Shown here: positions 6,548 through 15,230 of the stretch, in pieces
Numbering within the stretch: position 1 is the first letter of the stretch
How the letters are laid out: each line of letters opens with the position of its first letter
Source: a virus
IMG/VR virus record: IMGVR_UViG_3300021138_001458
Coordinates: 1 to 53,953 of that record
DNA: 53,953 nucleotides
Reading direction: 5' to 3' (one strand)
Notes under the pieces: model-generated
What the model saw: the letters and a program-made list of their open reading frames with translations, nothing else
Told to the model about the DNA's origin: nothing
The model's database searches: none
Position numbers and translations under genes: made by a program

Positions 6548-6712
6548 CTACTTAGTTGTAGGTAGTATTACTACTGTACCGCTATCTAAGCTTGTAGTGT
6601 CTACTTTTACTGAATCTACCTTTGTAGAATCGGTAGTGGGAGTTGGTGTTGAACTGTTTACGCAAGCTACTAAGAATAATGCGATTACAGCTGCTGTGAT
6701 GATTGCTTTCAT
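6548..6712 (-). CDS. small lipoprotein, 54 aa
   Basis: ATG at 6712, TAG at 6548. Signal peptide MKAIITAAVIALFLVAC has a clear lipobox (LVAC, Cys17), followed by a Ser/Thr/Pro/Asp/Val-rich mature part (NSSTPTPTTDSTKVDSVKVD). The mature peptide should be anchored in a membrane by its lipidated Cys. Size and Pro/Thr richness fit an outer-membrane spanin, or a superinfection-exclusion lipoprotein. It precedes the holin-like gene on the same strand. Confidence 0.75.
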   Translation of the reverse strand: MKAIITAAVIALFLVACVNSSTPTPTTDSTKVDSVKVDTTSLDSGTVVILPTTK

Positions 6713-6733
6713 GTTTTTATTTTGTTTAGTTAG

Positions 6734-6991
6734 TTAAATTAGGGCAGCTAGGGTGTTTGCTAAAGCACTCTTTGCCATTGCTCCAGTGTGTCTGAATACA
6801 GTTTGGCCATTCTTTGCTGCTATGATTGTTGGAACTGAGGTTACTCCAAACTGTTGGGCTAGTGCTTGGTTATGTTGAGCATCTATAAACTGCATTGGAA
6901 TGTTTTTCTCTGCTACAACCTCCTGTACTACAGGTTTAAATGCCTTACAAGGTCCGCACCAAGCAGTGCTAAAATAGTAAAATTGTGTCAT
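6734..6991 (-). CDS. thioredoxin-like protein, 85 aa
   Basis: Compact thioredoxin fold: FSTAWCGPCKAFKP has the classic WCGPCK redox site (Cys12, Cys15), and VTSVPTI carries the cis-proline. It would reduce disulfides in the cytosol. The natural partner here is the phage class II ribonucleotide reductase, whose C-terminal Cys pair needs thioredoxin. Shorter than host thioredoxins (about 105 aa), as usual for phage versions. Confidence 0.92.
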   Translation of the reverse strand: MTQFYYFSTAWCGPCKAFKPVVQEVVAEKNIPMQFIDAQHNQALAQQFGVTSVPTIIAAKNGQTVFRHTGAMAKSALANTLAALI

Positions 6992-7001
6992 GTGTTATTT
7001 T

Positions 7002-7346
7002 TTATTTCCAGAATAATTGTAATAATATAATCGCTAATCCTAAAAGAAGACAGGCTGCTGTCTTAAGTGTTATTGGTTCTTTGAACAAGAGAGTGGAAAG
7101 TGTTGTAAAAATGATTACTCCAACTCCAAAACCGATTAATCTAGAGGGCCATAGCTGACCATCGTAGGCAGCTACCATGTACTTAACTGATATCATAAAT
7201 AAGTATGAGATCGGTATGCCTAGTAATATTACGAAGTTTTGGTTCTGCTTTAGGATTGGAATCTTTAGACTTCCCTGTAATTGAAAAAAAGTTATGATAT
7301 TTGCGATAACTCCACAAATAATCCCCTTTATTAAGTTGCTTACCAT
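7002..7346 (-). CDS. four-helix membrane protein, SMR-like, 114 aa
   Basis: Four hydrophobic helices (about residues 4-22, 39-58, 70-86, 92-112), with WPSRLIGFGVGVIIF and FKEPITLKT. The family is widespread in large phages and marine bacteria and resembles small-multidrug-resistance-size transporters, but the substrate is unknown. Its ATG lies inside the last codons of the upstream 48-aa ORF, so the two are probably coupled. Confidence 0.8.
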   Translation of the reverse strand: MVSNLIKGIICGVIANIITFFQLQGSLKIPILKQNQNFVILLGIPISYLFMISVKYMVAAYDGQLWPSRLIGFGVGVIIFTTLSTLLFKEPITLKTAACLLLGLAIILLQLFWK

Positions 7347-7486
7347 ATTTTAAAATAAGCTTTTAAGTATAGGATAGCAAAGTGAACTTCAGGATTACTT
7401 GCTGTTAGAAGTCCTAGGAGATCAAAGTGATTGTAAGAATCACCACAAAGTCCTAGTAAGTGTAAGATTGGGTCCATTGTAAACAT
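7340..7486 (-). CDS. small hypothetical protein, 48 aa
   Basis: ATG at 7486 (a second Met at 7477 is possible), TAA at 7340. It contains MDPILHLLGLCGDSYNHFDL and LLTASNPEVHFAILYLKAYF. Short phage proteins beginning MDPILHLLGLCxDS are recurrent and often lie beside this membrane-protein family; function unknown. It follows the promoter at 7500 with a 13-nt leader. Confidence 0.78.
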   Translation of the reverse strand: MFTMDPILHLLGLCGDSYNHFDLLGLLTASNPEVHFAILYLKAYFKIW

Positions 7487-7499
7487 GTTTGTTATATAA

Positions 7500-7530
7500 T
7501 AAATATACTAATCTTTTTTCAATTTACCAA
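7500..7530 (-). promoter_or_regulatory. Bacteroidetes-type promoter
   Basis: TTTG, 20 nt, TATATTTA. It sits immediately after the groEL terminator and starts the next operon. Confidence 0.8.
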
Positions 7531-7532
7531 AA

Positions 7533-7561
7533 GAAAAAAAAACTCCTCACTTAGGAGGAGT
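7533..7561 (-). terminator. intrinsic terminator after groEL
   Basis: ACTCCTC-CTAAGT-GAGGAGT hairpin with a run of nine T on the minus strand, 19 nt past the groEL stop. Confidence 0.93.
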
Positions 7562-7579
7562 CTTCTTTATAGTTTTACT

Positions 7580-9217
7580 TTAGAATCCCATATCCATTCC
7601 TGCCATCGGATCTGCCTTATCTTCTTTCTTTTTCTCAAAAATTACAGATTCTGTAGTTAGGATGGTACCTGCAACCGATGCTGCGTTCTCTAGTGCTGTA
7701 CGAGTTACCTTAGTCGGATCTAATAATCCAGCCTCAATAGCATCAACCACTTCTTGAGTTTTAGCATTGTAAGTTTCGAAGGTATTAGCCATATTAATCG
7801 ATCCTAATATTGAAAAGGTATCTTCTACCCCACAGTTTGTTAGAATCGTTTTAAACGGTGCAAAACAGGCTCTTTTAACGATCTCATATCCTTTCAGATT
7901 GTCATTAGTTGAGTCCTTATCTAATACAATAGCTTTTACAGCTCTAATCAAAGCAATACCACCACCTGGAACGATTCCTTCTACGAGGGCTGCTTTGGTT
8001 GCAAATAAAGCATCTTCCACTCTATCTTTCTTCTCTTTTATTTCGATGTCTGAGTTTCCTCCAACACTTATGATAGCAACTCCTCCGACTAGTTTACCTA
8101 AACGCTCTTGTAGCTTTTCTTTTTCGTAGAAAGATGTTGCAGCTTCGACTTGCTTTTTGATTTCTTCAACTCTTGATTCTATTGCCTCTACAGTACCTTT
8201 ACCATCAACAACAGTTGTCGTTTCTTTTGTAACTGTAACCGTTCTTGCTTTTCCCAACAAATCACTAAGTTGTGCTGGAGTTAGTTTATCTAGTTTATGG
8301 CCTTTCTCTTTTGTAATCACTTGACCGCCTGTCATGGTTGCTAGATCCTCTAATAATAGAGTCTTTCTTTCTCCAAAGTCAGGTGCCTTAACTGCACAAA
8401 CCTTAACGATCCCTCTCATCTTATTTACAATTAGAGTTGCAAGAGCTTCATCACCAATATCCTCAGCAACAATTAGCAACGGCTTATTCTCAGCGTTTGC
8501 CTTTGTTAGGGGGTTTAATAGTTCTGCAGCAGTTGTAATTCTACCATCGTAGATTAGAATATACGGATCATCTAACACAGACTGCATTGTGTTGTTGTTA
8601 GTAACAAAGTAAGGAGATTTGTAGCCTCTGTCAAATTGCATACCTTCAACAACTTCTAAACTAGTCTCACCCGTCTTAGATTCTTCAATCGTAACAATTC
8701 CTTCTCTTCCAACTTTTTCAATTGCTGTTGAGATTAAGGTACCAACTTCTACGTCATTATTAGCTGAGATTGTTGCAACTTGCTTGATTTGATCTTGTGA
8801 TGAGATATCTTGTGAGATTTCTTTTAGTTGCTCTATAACCTCTCTTACATAAACATCAATCCCCTTCTTTACTTCAACAGGATTAGATCCTTGGTTAATT
8901 AGTTTTAATCCCTCTTCAACCATCGTAGTTGCAAGTAGGGTTGATGTTGTTGTACCATCTCCTGCTTCATTTGCAGATTTTATGGATACTTGCTTTACTA
9001 ACTGTGCCCCTAAGTCCTCCACTTGATCTTCAAGCTGTCCAAATGCTTTCGCACAGCTTACTCCATCTTTTGTAACTTTTACCTCTCCGTTAGGTCCCTG
9101 TATTAGAACTGTTCTACCTCCAGGTCCTAGAGTAGAAGATACTGAGTGGTTTAGTTGTTTGATACCACTTAATAGTTTGTTTTTTAAATCAATGCCGAAA
9201 ACTGTTTGTGTACTCAT
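7580..9217 (-). CDS. groEL: phage-encoded GroEL chaperonin (Hsp60), 545 aa
   Basis: Full length for the family. ATP-site motifs are present: TLGPGGR (29-35), KDGVSC (50-55), GDGTTT (86-91) and PGGGIAL near 410. The tail ends in [10 protein letters not shown], a short version of the Gly/Met C-terminus inside the GroEL cavity. It forms a ring that folds proteins with GroES. The GroES gene is directly upstream (4-nt gap). Complete GroEL is rare in phages; it may fold capsid or tail proteins, or replace the host chaperonin. The sequence is Bacteroidetes-like but clearly diverged (for example GVSCAK in place of GVTVAK). Confidence 0.97.
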   Translation of the reverse strand: MSTQTVFGIDLKNKLLSGIKQLNHSVSSTLGPGGRTVLIQGPNGEVKVTKDGVSCAKAFGQLEDQVEDLGAQLVKQVSIKSANEAGDGTTTSTLLATTMVEEGLKLINQGSNPVEVKKGIDVYVREVIEQLKEISQDISSQDQIKQVATISANNDVEVGTLISTAIEKVGREGIVTIEESKTGETSLEVVEGMQFDRGYKSPYFVTNNNTMQSVLDDPYILIYDGRITTAAELLNPLTKANAENKPLLIVAEDIGDEALATLIVNKMRGIVKVCAVKAPDFGERKTLLLEDLATMTGGQVITKEKGHKLDKLTPAQLSDLLGKARTVTVTKETTTVVDGKGTVEAIESRVEEIKKQVEAATSFYEKEKLQERLGKLVGGVAIISVGGNSDIEIKEKKDRVEDALFATKAALVEGIVPGGGIALIRAVKAIVLDKDSTNDNLKGYEIVKRACFAPFKTILTNCGVEDTFSILGSINMANTFETYNAKTQEVVDAIEAGLLDPTKVTRTALENAASVAGTILTTESVIFEKKKEDKADPMAGMDMGF

Positions 9218-9221
9218 GTTT

Positions 9222-9527
9222 TTAATTTGTTGTGTCGTTTACTAATACTGAAAAAACATCTTGCTCTTTGCAGATGAAATACTCTTCACCTTCTAAGGTG
9301 ATACGTGAAGCTCCTAGTTTAGGAATTAACACTTTTTGTCCAACTTCAAGTTGTGACTGTATCCAAGAATCAGAGTTGTAGTTATAGGTTGCTGATACAG
9401 CTACTACCTCTCCTATCTCAGGTCTCTCTTTTCCTAAGTCAGGAATTACTATGTTTCCATAGGTCTGTTCCTGCTCTTCAATTGGCTTCATAATCAGATA
9501 GCCATTAACTGGTTTTAATTTACTCAT
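9222..9527 (-). CDS. groES: GroES co-chaperonin (Hsp10), 101 aa
   Basis: Begins KLKPVNGYLIMKPIEEQEQT, the GroES start, followed by the mobile loop region (TYGNIVIPDLGKERPEIGEVVA) that contacts GroEL, and ends GEEYFICKEQDVFSV. Length fits the family, with an insert before the KVLIPK strand. It caps the GroEL ring. Same operon as GroEL. Confidence 0.92.
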   Translation of the reverse strand: MSKLKPVNGYLIMKPIEEQEQTYGNIVIPDLGKERPEIGEVVAVSATYNYNSDSWIQSQLEVGQKVLIPKLGASRITLEGEEYFICKEQDVFSVLVNDTTN

Positions 9528-9539
9528 ATTGTTGTTTTA

Positions 9540-9743
9540 TTATATAACTTCTACCTCTTCTACTTTTTCTATTTCTAGGTCTGGGATTGATTCTAGAAAA
9601 TATAGAATACCGTCTTTTCTTAATACTAAATCCGTTCTTAGATGCTCTTTCCAGGTATCGATGTTAGGATTATCCTCCTCCCTTATGAGCTTCTTTATAA
9701 CATACAGATTTTCATTGAAATTTAAAAATTTTTTTGCAAACAT
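9540..9743 (-). CDS. hypothetical protein in chaperonin operon, 67 aa
   Basis: Starts MFAKKFLNFNENLYVIKKLI, contains WKEHLRTDLVLRKDGILYFLE and an acidic tail (KVEEVEVI). Not assigned; small proteins with the xDxWKxxLxxDxVLRKxGxLYF pattern recur in phages. Tight packing between Hsp20 and GroES suggests co-expression with the chaperones. Confidence 0.72.
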   Translation of the reverse strand: MFAKKFLNFNENLYVIKKLIREEDNPNIDTWKEHLRTDLVLRKDGILYFLESIPDLEIEKVEEVEVI

Positions 9744-9771
9744 AACAGAGATTTTTGGTAGGTCGTTTTAA

Positions 9772-10194
9772 TTATTTACTTGTAGGTGTCTTGATTTCAA
9801 TCTTTCGTACAGAGGTATTTTCAGCTGTAGGGATTGTTAAAAGCAGTAGTCCCTTATCTAAGGTTGCTTCTAATTTTGTTAAATCAAATTTGGATGATAC
9901 TTTCCAGGTCAGATCAAATGATGATCTCTTGATACCTCTGTAGATTACAGGACGATCTTCTTTTGTTGGTTTTTCATAACGAATACGTAGCTGCTCTCCC
10001 TCAGTAAGGATTTCAATATCCTCTTGAGATAGGCCAACTGCGGCTATTTCAAAAATAATTCCGGTTTCTGTGTCGTAGATATCGACAGGATGTGTTACTC
10101 TTTGCGTAATTGCTGAGAAGTGTGAGTTTGTCTCGAAGAGGTCTTTCCAGAGCAGGTCAAATGGATCAAGCTCAAATGGTCTAAATATGCCCAT
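9772..10194 (-). CDS. small heat-shock protein, Hsp20 family, 140 aa
   Basis: N-terminal FRPFELDPFDLLWKDLFE is the typical aromatic arm, followed by an alpha-crystallin domain (HPVDIYDTETGIIFEIAAVGL..., DIEILTEGEQLRIRYE, SSFDLTWKV, LEATLDKGLLLLTIP), with the A/G-x-L-like GLLLLTIP strand. It would hold unfolding proteins for refolding by GroEL/ES. The C-terminal I-x-I motif is present as IEIKT. T4-like cyanophages also carry Hsp20, but not beside GroEL. Confidence 0.92.
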   Translation of the reverse strand: MGIFRPFELDPFDLLWKDLFETNSHFSAITQRVTHPVDIYDTETGIIFEIAAVGLSQEDIEILTEGEQLRIRYEKPTKEDRPVIYRGIKRSSFDLTWKVSSKFDLTKLEATLDKGLLLLTIPTAENTSVRKIEIKTPTSK

Positions 10195-10276
10195 AGTTTT
10201 AAGTTTTGTGTTCCCTTCCGGTGAACGATTAATTAATAAAATTCATAACAGAGACCTACCAAAGTATCTCTTTGTT

Positions 10277-10304
10277 ATAAATATATACGAATTAAGAAAA
10301 ACAA
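10277..10304 (-). promoter_or_regulatory. possible promoter for the chaperone operon
   Basis: ATATTTAT (late-type) within GTATATATTTATAA, with a TTG only 16 nt upstream. It fits neither class well and lies 82 nt from the Hsp20 ATG. The AT-rich leader 10195-10276 holds no other clear signal. Confidence 0.35.
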
Positions 10305-10312
10305 GAGATTTT

Positions 10313-12625
10313 TTAGTGACCGTCTCTCATATTAGTTGTTACTTCAGGGATTGCTATCAGCTGAACTCCATCTAGTGTTGTTGTGTTTTCCATACAATCC
10401 TGTACAATCTCACAAGCTCTCTTTGTATCCTCATCCTTTACTTGGCAAACTAATTGGTCATGTATCTGAGCTATTACTTGTCCATCGATTCCTTCCTCTA
10501 TAAATCTTCTATTGATTCTAAGAGCAGCTCTGTTTACTATGCTTGCAGAATAACTCTGGATCTGGTAGTTGAGGCAATTATTTAGAGCATTCTTATAATC
10601 CCTATACAGTTTAGTTATTTCTTCTACTCCATACTGTCTTTCCATTTCTTTTTTAAACTTCCAGTCCTCGAGAAGCTTATCACCCATTGCAGCATAAATC
10701 TCCTTTGCAACAGGTAAATGTCTAACACGACCTACTTTATTCTTAATATAACCGTTCTCCTTCACAAAAGCTCTCGATCCTTCTCTCCATTTCCTAAGAT
10801 CTGGAAATCCATCCAAGTAACCCTCCACTAATCTCTCTCCTTCTTTCTTGTCTACAGATAAAGTCATTGCAAGTGCATATCCTGACATGCCGTAAGCAAC
10901 CCCTAACGAATAAGACTTTGCAGTTTGTCTTTTGACAGGATCTACTTTCTTTAGAAAGTTTGGTGCTTTTGTATGAGCACTAACCCCTTCTAATTTTTCA
11001 GTCTTGATAGCAATAAAGGAGTAGAAGTCTAAGTCTTCACGGAAGATAGTCTTTAATCCCTCATCTCCTGTTACAGCTGAGAATACTCTCGGTTCTAGTG
11101 ATTGATAGTCGGTGTCAATTAGCTTATAACCTTCATCCGAAATAAAGAAAGCCCTTACTACATTAGTGTAGTCCATTACAATTTGATCATCTTGACCATC
11201 CTCTAATGGTTTTGGTAGCTGCTGTAGATCTGATCCATACCTTCCTGATACTGTACCGTTCTGTTTGAAGTACGGATGAAATCTTTCATTATCCGCAGCA
11301 TCTAGAAATCTATCAATATATGCTGATTTGATCTTAGTTAGCTTGTTATAAATTCTAAGATACTTTGCCCACGTATGTTCATCTCCTATGGACTGAATTA
11401 GATCCTCGTCGAACTGGTCTTTGCCTTTCGTGGTTTGTGATTGTGGTTTGATTCCTAGCACTCCAAAAGCTATCTGACCTAGTTGATCTTTGGATTGAAT
11501 GTTAAAGAACACTCCTCCATTATCTTCTTTCCAAAGTCCTAAGCTAACTTTTACAATCTGCTCTTTCGTTAGAAACTCAGAATCTCCAGTCAAAAGAAAA
11601 CTCTTGATTGGACCATCCGGTAGTCCTGCTACAGTTAATTTGTTTATAGAAAATTTTCCCGTCTTTTCGGATCTTGGAAGCTCCACTCCTTCAATCTCTA
11701 ATAAACGCTGAGCAAAGGTTCCAGCCTTCTTAGGAGGATATTCCGTAGTTGCTTTTTCAATAATCCAAGTTCTAACCTCAGGAAGACTTAGCAATTCCTG
11801 TACTACTAAGTCAGCATGCTTCTGTAAGTCTGCTGTAATGCTCTTTTTAGTTTCTTCTATTAGAGGAATGTTAAGTCTAACACCGTGTTCTTCCATTCTA
11901 ATCGTAACTTCTCTGTAGAGAGGCATTACCTCATCCTCAAAGAAAAACTTCTCAAGTCCTTCCTCCTTCAATATCTCTAGGAAGTGGTTACATATTCTAA
12001 GAGTCAAGTCAGCATCCGCTGCTGCGTACTTAGCTAGAATGTCCATGTCTGCTTTGAAGATCTCATAGTTATCTCTACTCGTACTGCCACCACTTCTCTT
12101 GATGCTCTCTTTTAGTTCTAACTGCTCTTCATTCGCTGCTTTCTCAACATCAATACCGATCTTGTCCTGAATTAGTCTTGCTATTTCCTTAAGACCGAAA
12201 GGCTTGCCTCCAATACCAAACGCACCTTCTTCTTTCACAGTATGCACGAGTAGTGCAGTGTCTATGTAGATTGATGGAATTAGGTTTATACCATAAAAGC
12301 ATTTCGTAAACCTTCCATCGAAAGATCCGTTATGCATCACTAACTTCTTACCAACTAGCTTTTGTATAGCATATTTAGCTAGATCGTGACACCTTTTTCC
12401 ATTTAGACTCACCTCTCTTAGAGCTTCATTCTCAAAAACCATAGTAGGCATATAGTACCCCCTTCCAACTTCGCCTGAGACAGAGAAACCGATTATCTGT
12501 CCTCTTCTAGGATTCAGACTATCGGTCTCCGTATCATAAGCTAGTATTTCGTGTTGATTTATGTGCTCTATCAGTTCTCGGAAAGTTTCTAAATCATTTA
12601 CTAAAACATAACTTTTTTCTTGCAT
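10313..12625 (-). CDS. polA: DNA polymerase, family A with 3'-5' exonuclease, 770 aa
   Basis: Replicative-type phage Pol I without the 5' nuclease domain. Exonuclease motifs: AYDTET (Asp31, Glu33), HNGSFDGRF, and YAAADADLT. Polymerase motif A is DTDYQSLEPR, motif B RQTAKSYSLGVAYG, motif C IHDQLV. Two details stand out: motif C has HDQ where most family A enzymes have HDE, and the residue matching E. coli Phe762 is Leu. A separate FEN-type nuclease is at 26,746. It is coupled (2-nt gap) to the dUTPase-like gene. Confidence 0.96.
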   Translation of the reverse strand: MQEKSYVLVNDLETFRELIEHINQHEILAYDTETDSLNPRRGQIIGFSVSGEVGRGYYMPTMVFENEALREVSLNGKRCHDLAKYAIQKLVGKKLVMHNGSFDGRFTKCFYGINLIPSIYIDTALLVHTVKEEGAFGIGGKPFGLKEIARLIQDKIGIDVEKAANEEQLELKESIKRSGGSTSRDNYEIFKADMDILAKYAAADADLTLRICNHFLEILKEEGLEKFFFEDEVMPLYREVTIRMEEHGVRLNIPLIEETKKSITADLQKHADLVVQELLSLPEVRTWIIEKATTEYPPKKAGTFAQRLLEIEGVELPRSEKTGKFSINKLTVAGLPDGPIKSFLLTGDSEFLTKEQIVKVSLGLWKEDNGGVFFNIQSKDQLGQIAFGVLGIKPQSQTTKGKDQFDEDLIQSIGDEHTWAKYLRIYNKLTKIKSAYIDRFLDAADNERFHPYFKQNGTVSGRYGSDLQQLPKPLEDGQDDQIVMDYTNVVRAFFISDEGYKLIDTDYQSLEPRVFSAVTGDEGLKTIFREDLDFYSFIAIKTEKLEGVSAHTKAPNFLKKVDPVKRQTAKSYSLGVAYGMSGYALAMTLSVDKKEGERLVEGYLDGFPDLRKWREGSRAFVKENGYIKNKVGRVRHLPVAKEIYAAMGDKLLEDWKFKKEMERQYGVEEITKLYRDYKNALNNCLNYQIQSYSASIVNRAALRINRRFIEEGIDGQVIAQIHDQLVCQVKDEDTKRACEIVQDCMENTTTLDGVQLIAIPEVTTNMRDGH

Positions 12626-12627
12626 AA

Positions 12628-13149
12628 TTAGCTTGCTGTCCTTTGTTTATCGCCTTGGAATTGGCCGTTGTATAGATTATCAGCTCCAACTGGAGTGCAT
12701 TCGTGGAAGTAAATCTGAGCAACTCTTGCTCCTTCCTCTATAAATATAGTTTCATTTACAACCATAACTGTTCCCATAAACTCAGTCTCAAATCCTGGAT
12801 CAAATACTGATGAGTGTAGGACTGTACCGTTTCTTAGTAGGGATGATCTCTGTCTAATTAATCCTAGATAGTTTTCTGGTATCTTGCATCCTTCGTTGAA
12901 GGTTATGCTGTAGACTCCTTGAAACAAAAGCCATCCTGATGCTCCATCAAGATTCATTAATGGATGTGGAGTGTAGGTAGTTAGTTGAGTACTATCTTTT
13001 AGTACTTTACCAACTTTTACTGCTCCGTTTCCTCCTATCTTATCTACTTGCTTTAGTGATAAGTCGTAACCTACCTGTGCAGGTTTACCTTGCGTGTGTT
13101 CTAGTTTTAATAGTCCTTGACTAACTATCTGTTCCGCGTTTAGTGTCAT
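12628..13149 (-). CDS. dUTPase / dCTP deaminase family protein, 173 aa
   Basis: Trimeric dUTPase-fold motifs: VGYDLSL near residue 27, RQRSSLLRNG, HSSVFDPGFETEF, and a C-terminal YNGQFQGDKQR arm. The RSSLxRxG and FDPGF signatures are shared by dUTP diphosphatase and dCTP deaminase; the C-terminal arm looks closer to the Dcd side, and I cannot separate them by eye. Either activity feeds dUMP for dTMP synthesis and keeps uracil out of DNA, yet only a thyA fragment is present here. Confidence 0.85.
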   Translation of the reverse strand: MTLNAEQIVSQGLLKLEHTQGKPAQVGYDLSLKQVDKIGGNGAVKVGKVLKDSTQLTTYTPHPLMNLDGASGWLLFQGVYSITFNEGCKIPENYLGLIRQRSSLLRNGTVLHSSVFDPGFETEFMGTVMVVNETIFIEEGARVAQIYFHECTPVGADNLYNGQFQGDKQRTAS

Positions 13150-13336
13150 CTTCTTTTTTATTTTTAAATGGAAATAATTCGTTTAAGGTTTCTCTCCTTC
13201 TTTCACATCCACAATCCTCTTCTCCTACAGCATGAGCTATGTCCTCAGCTATCTTAGCTAGTCCCAATCTGTGAGTTATCTTTGCTATGATATCTCCTAA
13301 GCCTTCTGCCTCGTTATTTGGATTAAAGGTGCTCAT
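13121..13336 (-). CDS. conserved phage protein with CGC motif, 71 aa
   Basis: Contains EAEGLGDIIAKITHRLGLAK, then EEDCGCERRRETLNELFPFK. I recognise the GLGDxxAKxT...CGCxxRxxxLNELFP signature as a small protein common in large phages of Bacteroidetes and in cyanophages; role unknown. The two cysteines could bind a metal. It overlaps both neighbours by 14-29 nt. Confidence 0.82.
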   Translation of the reverse strand: MSTFNPNNEAEGLGDIIAKITHRLGLAKIAEDIAHAVGEEDCGCERRRETLNELFPFKNKKEDDTKRGTDS

Positions 13337-14159
13337 CTTCTTTTAGTATTAGGTCCTCCATGTATGCAATATTCTTTTTAATAGTTGCTTCTGCATCTCT
13401 TGAGTAAGGAGCTTTAAAATCTACTTCGATCCTAGATTTACCGTCTTTAAGTCCCCATAAACTATCATCAAACTCGATACCTAAATAACCATGCCAGAAT
13501 GGTGAAGAGCTATCATTGCTATCCATTAAACCTAACTGTCTTTGTATTAGTATTTCTCTTGGTCCTCCCCCTAAGCCTAAATAGTGATGCCACTTTTCAG
13601 GAATAGCTAAACCATTCTCTATTAGAAAGCTTGTTGCAAAGATACGATTATAGGCAATGTCACTTGTGCCTGTCAGAGAACAGAAGGCATTTGGTATACC
13701 TAAGATAGACATTCCTATTACAGCAATATCATCATTCTCAGCCATATTAGAATAACACTGTAACCAGCCTTTCCAATCACCTTTTACGCTTTGAGGTACA
13801 GCCATTACCTTGTATTCCGTGTCTCTTACTCTTTCAATAAAATCCAAAGTAGATTCCAAAGTAACTTCCCACCTCTGAAATGGGGCATCTGGAGCTACTA
13901 GATAAGTTGGGGATAAGCCAGAGTCCTCTACTATCCCAATAAGTTCCTCTGCTGGAATGCTCTTCTTTAGCTCGAAGGCCATGTTATCGCATATAATAAT
14001 ATCCCCTCTTTCCTGTTTTTTCTTGTAAAAAGCGAGATAGGTAGGATCTCTAAGATAGTAGGATAGTACTAGGTGAAAGGTCTGATGTTCTGGTATTAGG
14101 TGTAGGTAGTTAATTGGTGATATGTAACCAAATTTAATTTGTTTCATAAAATAATTCAT
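13323..14159 (-). CDS. dpdA: TGT/DpdA-like 7-deazaguanine transglycosylase, 278 aa
   Basis: TIM-barrel tRNA-guanine transglycosylase relative: DNMAFE (58-63), LVAPDAPF (87-94), VMAVPQ (118-123), GMSILG (149-154), HYLGLGGGP (192-200), then MDSNDSSSP with an Asp in the nucleophile region. The zinc-binding C-terminal Cys motif of bacterial TGT is absent, as in phage DpdA-type proteins that swap guanine in DNA for a deazapurine. FolE2, QueD and QueE nearby make the precursor. The DNA rather than tRNA target is inferred from family and context. Confidence 0.78.
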   Translation of the reverse strand: MNYFMKQIKFGYISPINYLHLIPEHQTFHLVLSYYLRDPTYLAFYKKKQERGDIIICDNMAFELKKSIPAEELIGIVEDSGLSPTYLVAPDAPFQRWEVTLESTLDFIERVRDTEYKVMAVPQSVKGDWKGWLQCYSNMAENDDIAVIGMSILGIPNAFCSLTGTSDIAYNRIFATSFLIENGLAIPEKWHHYLGLGGGPREILIQRQLGLMDSNDSSSPFWHGYLGIEFDDSLWGLKDGKSRIEVDFKAPYSRDAEATIKKNIAYMEDLILKEDEHL

Positions 14160-14170
14160 TTAATTGTTTT

Positions 14171-15172
14171 TTATCTTAAACCTCCATCAACACCTTTATA
14201 AACAATAGCTGTTGCTGACCATGGATGCAATGACTCAATGTGCTCCGTTACTACTGAGAAATCATAAATCTTCCCAGCTTTAAACCACTCATCCAATCCT
14301 GCATATAATAACCTAGAAGCGTCTTCTGTGAAAATTAGATTAGATCCGTTCAACTCTGCAAATGCTTGCTCATCCCTCCTCTTTACCACTATTTGAACTT
14401 CAGTCGGTACTTGCTGCCTTGCTAGTTCAACTAAATCTTCAATCCAAACTACCTCACTGGGGTCAAACTGAACTTTTATTCGTGCTACGCTACGTTGACT
14501 GTGTCCATTAGCAGCCTTACCTCTACGCTCTCTTGCATCCTGCGATAATTCAAAAGAACATGGACAGGTACTGCTGTATATGTAATCTACAGTTAAGTAA
14601 AAAGCGTACGCATCACCATGCAATTGTCCTTCTAGTTCACAGTTGTAGAAAATGTGACCTCTTAGTTTATTGTGGCTAAGTTTAACACCCTCAACAACCT
14701 TAAATACTTCTTCGCTAGGGGCATCGGATGATAACTCCTCTCTTGTTCTAAGCGCTTCTTGATCCCACTGATAAGAGAAGCGCAGCTTGCAGTAAGCATC
14801 TTTGCAATTTTGCTTTTTTTGCAACTCTTTCAATATATCCTTAAGTCCATCAATTGATAACTTATTTGACACCTTGTCGTGCATTAGCAAGTAAAATCTA
14901 CTTAGATTCAACCCCTTTGCTTCAGGATCATCGAGAGATCCGTACAAAGAAGCCTTTGCATGTAAAGTCTGCTCAGTACCATCTCTTCGTATCAACTTAA
15001 TTGGCAAATCAACGGGACCGATGCCTACTTTCTGAATAGGTACTTTTGCTCCTGGTAGAATAGGCTGTTGTTGTGGATCTGGTAACTCTGAATCGTCTGG
15101 GTAGTACGTGTTATCGTACTTGAAATCTAAGTGCGGCATCTTGCTCGCATGGTCAATGTAATTAAGCTCCAT
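14171..15172 (-). CDS. folE2: GTP cyclohydrolase IB (FolE2), 333 aa
   Basis: The signature STCPCSFELS (201-210) supplies the metal-binding Cys, and ANGHSQRS (221-228) the conserved His; residues 50-70 (VGIGPVDLPIKLIRRDG) match the family start. FolE2 converts GTP to dihydroneopterin triphosphate, the first step to queuosine/preQ0 and folate, using various divalent metals instead of zinc. Phages with this pathway usually carry FolE (type IA); type IB is unusual. A promoter (15200-15230) precedes it, embedded in the end of the homing endonuclease gene. Confidence 0.88.
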   Translation of the reverse strand: MELNYIDHASKMPHLDFKYDNTYYPDDSELPDPQQQPILPGAKVPIQKVGIGPVDLPIKLIRRDGTEQTLHAKASLYGSLDDPEAKGLNLSRFYLLMHDKVSNKLSIDGLKDILKELQKKQNCKDAYCKLRFSYQWDQEALRTREELSSDAPSEEVFKVVEGVKLSHNKLRGHIFYNCELEGQLHGDAYAFYLTVDYIYSSTCPCSFELSQDARERRGKAANGHSQRSVARIKVQFDPSEVVWIEDLVELARQQVPTEVQIVVKRRDEQAFAELNGSNLIFTEDASRLLYAGLDEWFKAGKIYDFSVVTEHIESLHPWSATAIVYKGVDGGLR

Positions 15173-15199
15173 AGTTGCTTGTTATTATTAATTTATATT

Positions 15200-15230
15200 G
15201 AAAAATACTAAATATTCTCTAATGTTCCAA
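15200..15230 (-). promoter_or_regulatory. Bacteroidetes-type promoter for folE2
   Basis: TTG, 20 nt, TATTTTTC. It overlaps the last eight codons of the GIY-YIG gene, so the inserted endonuclease does not separate folE2 from its promoter. Confidence 0.65.
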
